DNA of 64,000 nt from Diplolepis rosae (lineage: Eukaryota; Arthropoda; Insecta; Hymenoptera; Diplolepididae): contig JAPYXD010000678.1 in NCBI GenBank assembly GCA_030998225.1, positions 2,204,501-2,268,500 on the forward strand, in the 5' to 3' direction. Positions 57,476-64,000 of the stretch are shown piece by piece. Numbering within the stretch: position 1 is the first letter of the stretch; each line of letters begins with the position of its first letter. Both the position numbers and the translations under genes were made by a program. The notes under the pieces are model-generated. The model made no database searches. It was not told the DNA's origin and saw only the letters and a program-made list of their open reading frames with translations.

Positions 57476-58610
57476 CACGGAAAAAATTTGTCGCTTAAAA
57501 TTTAACAGACTATTCGAAGAGTCGTGGACAGAAAGTAAAATCGGAGAAAGTCTTGTAAGGTTTCAATGACTTTTAGGAAATAGTAGAAAAAAGTCGACTA
57601 ACTTTTAGAAAACCAGGTCGAAGAAAAAAAGTCGCGTATTTAGTATTATAAAAGTATTTTAAACACTAACTGATCTTTTCTAAGAAGTAATGAAAAGTTT
57701 CATAATCTTTGGATTCATTTGTCATAGATTTTAAAAGACTATCGAATAATTTGAAATTAAAGTAATTCAAACAAATAGTTTTGTAAATTGTATTCTAAAG
57801 TCCATCAGATTTTATATGCCGTCTTCTAAAATTTCTTCGACAGTCGCAAAAAGCGATGCGCAGAAACGTAATTCATAGCATCGCACAGCAGACAATGCAG
57901 CTCAGCTTTATGTTTTTGTAATAATTTTGGTTAGATTTTGAGATTACGTGTCGTTTGGTTTCGTTTGAATCTGGATTGAAACGTACATTGAAGAATTAGT
58001 TCCGAGTAAGTATATGTTTACCTTGATAAAGTGTATTACGTCAAATTTGAAATTTATCTATTATTTTAGATTTGCCTTCAAACTCTGAATGTGATCCAAA
58101 TATTTTACACAAGTCTCCATGACATGTAACGGATATGCGGGTTAAGGCGTGCGATTAGAATTAGGTTAGGATGCGTGCGTGCGTGCGAGCGTTCGATTCT
58201 CGGTGCTGCGAAGTGTTTATAAAAAATTGCGTTTCTGTAATGTGCAGTGTTAAATATAATGGTAAGTTCATATTAGGATTATATAGGTAATGTAAAAGTG
58301 AAAAATAATTAACTATATAAGTGCAGGATCATATCACAGAAAATAATATTTTCCTTTTTACACTGTTCAAAATTTTCTTCGACTGTCACTTAGACTTTCG
58401 ATGCCTGGTTTAGAGACAATGGAACCCAACCCACGGTGTTTTAAATTTTCCGCGACTGTCACTTAAACTTTCGATTTTACGTTTTAAATTTTCAGCGACT
58501 ATCTATCATATTCTTCAATAAGGAGGCTCATAATGTTTAGTCGACTTTCTAACCTATCCACGAGTATTATACAAAGTCGATGACTTTTTAAGCGACAAAT
58601 TTTTTCCGTG
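57476..58610. mobile_element. 1.1-kb TIR element (CACGGAAAAAATTTGTCG ends), TA target
   Basis: Ends CACGGAAAAAATTTGTCGCT at both sides, flanked by TA (57474-57475, 58611-58612). Inner words GACTGTCACTTA repeat near 58383 and 58457. No coding region. Confidence 0.8.
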
Positions 58611-58612
58611 TA

Positions 58613-61463
58613 TTGTCGAGAATATAAAATTATAATAAAAGTCATGATTTTACTAATAAAATGACGTGATGTCATGGAGTCGACGACACCCATAGCCAAC
58701 GAAATGTCGCAACAATTTTGACATTATGAAGAGTTTTCTTCTTTATATTTGAACCTCATTGATCGCAAACCAGCATCTTTTATAATACCATTTAACTTTT
58801 GTTGCTATGGGCAGTTCTAGCAAATTTAATTGCATCAAAAATTGTGCCGAATCTTGCGAATCGGGCATTGACACAGATTCTGACTAGTTTTTAGTTTATA
58901 CTTTATACCCGTATTCTCACATTCAACGATTACTAGTTTGTATAATAAACAAATTATCCAAATCCGTTGTTTTTCCTACTATTTTAGCCTTTCCTAATCG
59001 ACCATTTTGGAAATATATATTCTGAACTATACAACAACTTGAAATAAGCCACTTTTGGCAAAAATTGTCATCAAAATTATTTAGGTTTTTTCCTGTTTAC
59101 ACTACCATTTTTATTGAAATCAGCTAATTTTTTCGACTGTCGGTTATTTTGGAACCGCTCTTTTCAGAATATATTTTTGACTTAGAAATACTTCAAATTT
59201 TGGATCCGCTATTTTGAAAATAAAAATTTCGACATGAAATTTGAAATCAGCGACTCAAAACTTCATATTTTCGAGGATATCGACATAGCTCGTCCCCATC
59301 GCAGGCTTAATGAGCAGTGCTTCGGGGCACGCACCTTTCGGCTTCTGTTTCTTTCCTCCTTCTTGGGTGGTGGAACCTTCTCATCCTTCAGTCTCTTCCC
59401 GTGACTTACACCCATTCGCCCTTGTCCCTAGTTTTAGGCTTCTTCTTTGTCTACTGCTTGTTCGCAGTAATCTCCTGTAGACTCACGGTCGACTCTCTGG
59501 CTTACTTCCGGCTTTCGGGCGGGGAAACCTCCCCAGTTCAAGGCATCGTCAAAAACCCTCACTGATGTCGCGTCGGTAAAATTAATAATACTTTAGGGAG
59601 TTACTCAGGATGAAGAATTAACGAACAGAAAAATCTTAAACTTTGCAGAGCGTTAGAATATAATTAACAAATTATCCGTACGAAATTTCAAGGTCTGAGG
59701 TGGGTTTTTTAGTGAGACATTCATATTTCTATTTTGCGCCTCTCTAGTTGACTCAACCTGGGCTCTTATGAGAAATCGCGGAGGTTATCATGTATTATCA
59801 TTGATATCTTTTCAACTGACGAACAGATCATAACGGGATTTGAACAGTAGAAAAATAAGATGTTCAGGAATAGTTATCAACTTTAATAACATTCAAAGGT
59901 GGGTTCTAAAAGTAATAGCAAATACGATGAAGATTGGAAATTGCTGTGATTTTGGTCTTTGGTTAGGTATGTGGCAACGTCGCATTCTTAGGTTATGTGC
60001 GCGAAATTTGAAATATATGCGTTATATCTATTCAGCAGCTCGTACCAACTGGTGATTAAAATTTGTTATGAAAATCATGTTTTTAATAAATGAAATATAA
60101 CATATTAATTATTCGTATGATAAATAAACGAATTAAGTACATACAAACAACTTTATTTACATACATATCATAATACGTAGTACGTAAAATCTTTCTCAAT
60201 GACATACTAAATTTGTCTTATTTCCACAGTCTTGAATCGATATAACAATTTTTTAATACATTTCCATTATTATCACAATCGTTCATTAATTATTATTTAG
60301 AATATTTGATACATATACTATAAATATATACCAACTAAACTAAAGTAAATTAGTATTTTGTTTTTAGATAATCACAGATTTTATTTTTAACCTTCCTATT
60401 ATTTGTCACACGAATTTTCCAGTTTTTATCAGCACCAAAGAAACGAGATAATCCATCCAAACCATGTTCTTTGTATGCATCGATAACCATAGTTACCGTG
60501 ATGTCAGAGGCAATCATTTTTTTCCTCATTTGGACGGATGTGCAGCTTTTTAATTCATTGTATAATTTCATGTCTGAGAAATATTTCTTAGGTACTGACG
60601 TGACCATATGTACGACTGTACACCTGTGCGCACACGAACAAACAAGATGCGACGTTGCCAGATCAAGTACTACTGTAGTCAACCTGCGTGTTCAACCCTG
60701 TTTTGACTAGGCGGGTAAGTGAGTAACTCCCTTAAAGTCACTAATCCAGCCTTCTGTGGATTCTGCGTTTTTCCGCAGTATTCCCAGCGCAAACAACGCT
60801 TCTTCTTTTCCTTCTTTGATTAAAAAAAAAAATTTTTTTAGCCCTGCAAAACTTCCATTTTTTATGCTGCCCTCTACCTCGTTGATCAAATTTTTCTCTT
60901 TTTATAGTTGTCCCTTCACGTCCCCCTTTTGAAATTTTACTTTGGAATTGTAACTCCTGTCCGGCATTACCATGGCGTATAATTCTCGCCAATACAATTT
61001 CTCACGAAAGTTTCTGTTTAAATTATTATTCTTCATAACTGTTCCCACGAGAAGACACATGGGGGTCATTGGGCACAGTTGACACAACTACTTTTTTTGT
61101 TTATGTTACTATCCGCATCGTTGTTTCGAGAATACAGGTAGAAGAATCAACCAGAAAATTACTTGTGTTAACTAATAAAGTAATAGTGGCATATTTTAAA
61201 AGTCAATTTATAACGTTCAAATTTTTTTTTTCAGTGTGAAAAGGAACAAAAAATTAATATGGCTAATGGATAGATAAGGATGACGAGGCAAATTGATACC
61301 TATGGATTAAAACGGATAAGGAATCAATTTTTATTAAAAGGATTAAAAAGGATAAAAAGCATTCTTTTGCTTCAGGTGTATTAAAAAGAATAAAATGAAG
61401 ATACTCAACTTCGATTTGATTGGATAATAAAATCTATATTTAATATTATTTAATATTATTAAT
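58613..61463. other. Spacer with a few unrecognised frames
   Basis: A GC-richer patch at 59290-59580 has frames on both strands without clear motifs; it may be a retroelement relic. On the minus strand 61087-60707 is a single frame of about 127 codons broken once by TAA (near 60902), followed by another 110-codon frame at 60682-60350; neither is recognised. None is supported as a gene. Confidence 0.25.
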
Positions 61464-62096
61464 CTCTAGAATTTTTGTTCATTTATCGTTATTTTGGCAT
61501 AGGGTCAGATAGTCTTCTTCAAGGAGAAAAAGAAATTCTCAGGATTGCTTATAAAAAAATAAAAAAAGTCGGTTTTTAAAACAGTTCAGATCATTCTGTG
61601 AGAGACTCCGGTAACAAACTCCTTAAGAAAAGTTTTCAAAAACGTATACCTTGTTCGTGTTTTGTCATTAATAACCAATTGGGCATCCTTCTTTAATAAT
61701 AAAATTTTTTTAAAATTTCCGGTCGGTTCGTATGCAAAAATTTTTATGTTTTTTCATTTTATCCGGTTTTTTATTCACAGTAAACTCTAAATATTTTTTC
61801 AATTCGTGATGCTGCATACTGGACTACTTCATTTTGAATTGCAAGCTATGAGATAAGTTTTTGATTTCTATGATAATCCTTATTTGAATTATCTCCTATA
61901 TTCTAATCTTTTACAGAAATTTTGAATTAATCTTTGTATTTATGGTACTGAAGAGGGCCCCCATATGTGGCCGAAACGTTTGCCTTTCTTTCTTTTTTTG
62001 CGTATTTTTATATCTAATAGTGATAATTTTGATCGAAGAAAATAAAAATAATCTGACCCTATGCCAAAATAACAAGAAATGAACAGAAATTCTATG
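61464..62096. mobile_element. 630-bp element with about 45-bp TIRs, related to palindrome U
   Basis: Inverted ends contain TTATTTTGGCATAGGGTCAG at 61489 and its complement ending at 62072; weaker matching extends about 25 bp outward. U has TTATTTTGGCTTGGGGTCAG at the same place. A hammerhead-like motif lies about 70-90 bp from the right end. No protein coded. Confidence 0.7.
61944..61984 (+). ncRNA. Hammerhead-ribozyme-like motif, copy 3
   Basis: GGUA, CUGAAGA, GGCC/GGCC stem, GAAAC, GUU, UGCC. Two bases differ from copies 1 and 2: one in the stem II loop (AUAUGU instead of AUCUGU) and one in stem I (GGUA instead of GGCA), where the U still pairs with G of UGCC. Core positions are unchanged. 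Confidence 0.6.
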
Positions 62097-64000
62097 AATT
62101 TTGGGTCAATATAATAGCAGATATGTTATCAAACAGGTCACTTTAAAATTATTAATATCGTCTGATAAAAAATAAAATTATTGATGTAGCTAGCACAAGT
62201 CTTTATCAAAATATATTCAATCCTGTAAAATTAGACAATTTGCATAGTTATACATATTCGTATAGTCAGCGAAATATTTGCAGGTCCAGCTTGTTGGGAC
62301 AAATTGTTCCATCAGATACTCTTGAGGATAGACAAGGAAACAGCATTTTATTTTGTTATAAAAAAAATCCTGAAATAAGCTTCCGAGACGTGCCTGAACA
62401 CGAGACTATATCCTTAATCTTTAACACTGCATCATGAGTGCACTCAGAGAAAAATTTTATTTGAATTAAATATATCGTTTTTTAAATTAAATTTTTAAAA
62501 TTTAAAACAGTAATTTATTTGGATTTACCATAAGATTTTATTTGATTTCATTAAATATAAAATATCTATCTTCTTGATTAAAAAAAATTATTTGTTTGAT
62601 TCAAACAAGTGATTTTTTGAAATGGATTAAAAGAGTTGGCTTAATAATAATTTATTGTAAACAATAAGATTAATTGTTCAATTGAAACAAATAAACTTGG
62701 AAAAGAAGGGTGCGATGCATCCGCGCTAAGGCGCTGACGGTACTTCTTGATTTCCAGAGCTGGGTAACTATTTCAAATGAATCCATTTCAAATACCTATT
62801 TGAAATGCAAAATGCCATTTTCCATTTTGTATTTTAAATAGGAAGAAGAAAACCATTTTGCATTTTCCATTTTAAATAGGTTTTCAACCTATTTTCAACT
62901 TAAAGTACTATTTTCTAGTTTTTTTTTGGTTCTGTCCTGGACGAGCAAAAGCACATGTTGGCTTCCCACCGGAGAAATGCTGCCATTGGTCAAAATTTGG
63001 CGCACGATTTAAAATCGAATTAATTTAATTCGGTATTGAATCGCGCGCCAGTTTACAGCCGATGGCAGAATTTCTTCAGCGGGAAGCCAACACGCGCTGC
63101 TCGCGCAGGCAGCCATTTTTCGAAACACTGTTTTTATTTTACTATCAAGAGACCCGGTCGGGTCTAGAAGGCTAAGGTAAAAAAAAAAGAAGCCCGACCG
63201 TGGTATCTATACTCCAAATGTTTTTAGTTACGCAGACATGATTTTGCTCCCAAAAAGAAGATCCATGGGGGACGCAATATCCGAGAAGCAATTACTACTT
63301 AAAGCAAATGAACACATCCGCAAAGAATAATAAATATTCTTGATGTAATTTTTTGAATAACGCGAAGTATAGAGTCGATAGTCCAAGCAACAGGGCATTT
63401 ATTATGAATGATTTATGACATTATTTATTTCAGAAAACGGACTGTGCCATCAGAAGAATGGTTGGTCATAGAGTAATTGTGTCATGTTTTGGACAATGAA
63501 ATATGATTTATAAATTTTTTATCAACATTTAAGACCAAAAAATCGCACTTTTTTTAGTTTTTTGTTTATAACATTAAAGGTAATTATCCAATCTTGACGG
63601 CATCAATTCATAGGTTGTAGACAATTAAATTGACAACAAAATGAGCTATCGCTTCAACTGATTGGATAATTAGAAGCGGAGAAAATTCGGAAAACCGGTA
63701 AATTTAGCTTTTGTTAAACAAATTAATATCTCAGTTAATTTTTAACTTGTTTGGTTGAGGATTTGTGGAAAAGTAGCAGACTTTATGCTCTTCAAATGCA
63801 TAAAAACGGACACTTTGAGATAATACGTTTTCGCGCTATTGACACTTTAATTTATTTAATCCGTTAATTGTAAAATGTCTGCTTGTCGCAGAGGTGGTCC
63901 GATTTTTATTTTGAAAACGGCTTTTAAAAATATAAATCAAGCACAAAATAACGTCAATCTTGCATTTTCGCTAAAATGTTGCAAAGTACATTAAAAAAGG
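62097..64000. other. AT-rich spacer at the right edge
   Basis: Apart from the small inverted repeat at 62953-63093, nothing is recognised. The frame at 62240-62437 has no motif. Confidence 0.35.
62953..63093. mobile_element. About 140-bp MITE
   Basis: GTTGGCTTCCCACCGGAGAA and its partner (reverse complement) GTTGGCTTCCCGCTGAAGAA are inverted ends of about 33 bp, with a central near-palindrome around CGATTTAAAATCG and GAATTAATTTAATTC. Confidence 0.65.

Noticed and set aside
59317..59565. 82-codon hydrophobic frame as a membrane protein
   Set aside because: Composition is explained by a GC-rich patch; the opposite strand is equally open in parts and neither has motifs. Possibly a retroelement relic.
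60350..61087. Minus-strand frames as one host gene
   Set aside because: The frames are interrupted by a stop, show no recognisable domain and no splice sites that would join them. Left as unrecognised.

Overview
This window looks like arthropod, most probably insect, chromosomal DNA. It is AT-rich and nearly gene-free. It carries an R1-clade non-LTR element, a Ty3/gypsy element of the CsRn1/Kabuki type and several Tc1/mariner lineages. The only convincing host gene is the first coding exon of a myosuppressin-type neuropeptide GPCR (46571-47555, minus strand). The order cannot be fixed from the sequence; a hymenopteran is a guess only.

Layout. 1-1.7 kb: 5' part of an R1-clade retrotransposon running off the left edge, with a degenerate ORF1 (three CCHC knuckles) and the start of ORF2 (endonuclease). 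2.2-4.0 kb: two terminal-inverted-repeat (TIR) elements with CACTG/CACGG ends. 4.5-11.5 kb: one foldback element (A) with clusters of GC-rich GAA-loop hairpins. Its right arm was invaded by a Tc1/mariner-type element, which itself carries two MITEs, and by a 2.7-kb element with about 330-bp TIRs (B). B holds a transposase fragment and was invaded by a TTAA element (C), which holds another TTAA element (D). 12.9-17.9 kb: an almost intact CsRn1-type LTR retrotransposon with 400-bp LTRs. 19-22.3 kb: a hairpin split by a TTAA MITE, a 702-bp TTAA element and a 630-bp TIR element. 22.36-26.1 kb: a giant palindrome (U) with inverted 47-bp-period minisatellites, a hammerhead-ribozyme-like core in each arm and a mariner inserted in one arm. 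28.6-30 kb: half copy of A. 30.6-32.6 kb: TTAA MITE split by a full-length mariner with two nonsense codons. 33.5-35.2 kb: three nested TIR elements. 36-38.8 kb: three more nested elements. 39.5-41.1 kb: a Ty3/gypsy RT relic and inverted repeats. 42.4-46.1 kb: palindromic MITEs. 46.5-47.6 kb: the receptor exon. 49.6-55.9 kb: palindromes, a minisatellite and a broken Tc1/mariner transposase. 57.2-58.6 kb: a mariner 5' fragment split by a CACGG element. 61.5-62.1 kb: a small relative of U, also with the hammerhead-like core. The remainder is anonymous AT-rich sequence.

The elements do not form a pathway. What they give is a stratigraphy: insertions within insertions, several with a readable empty site in the opposite arm of the same hairpin. 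The most unusual signals are the three hammerhead-like motifs inside inverted-repeat elements, the U palindrome, and the GC-hairpin foldback A. No similarity search or folding was run; family assignments rest on motifs read by eye.
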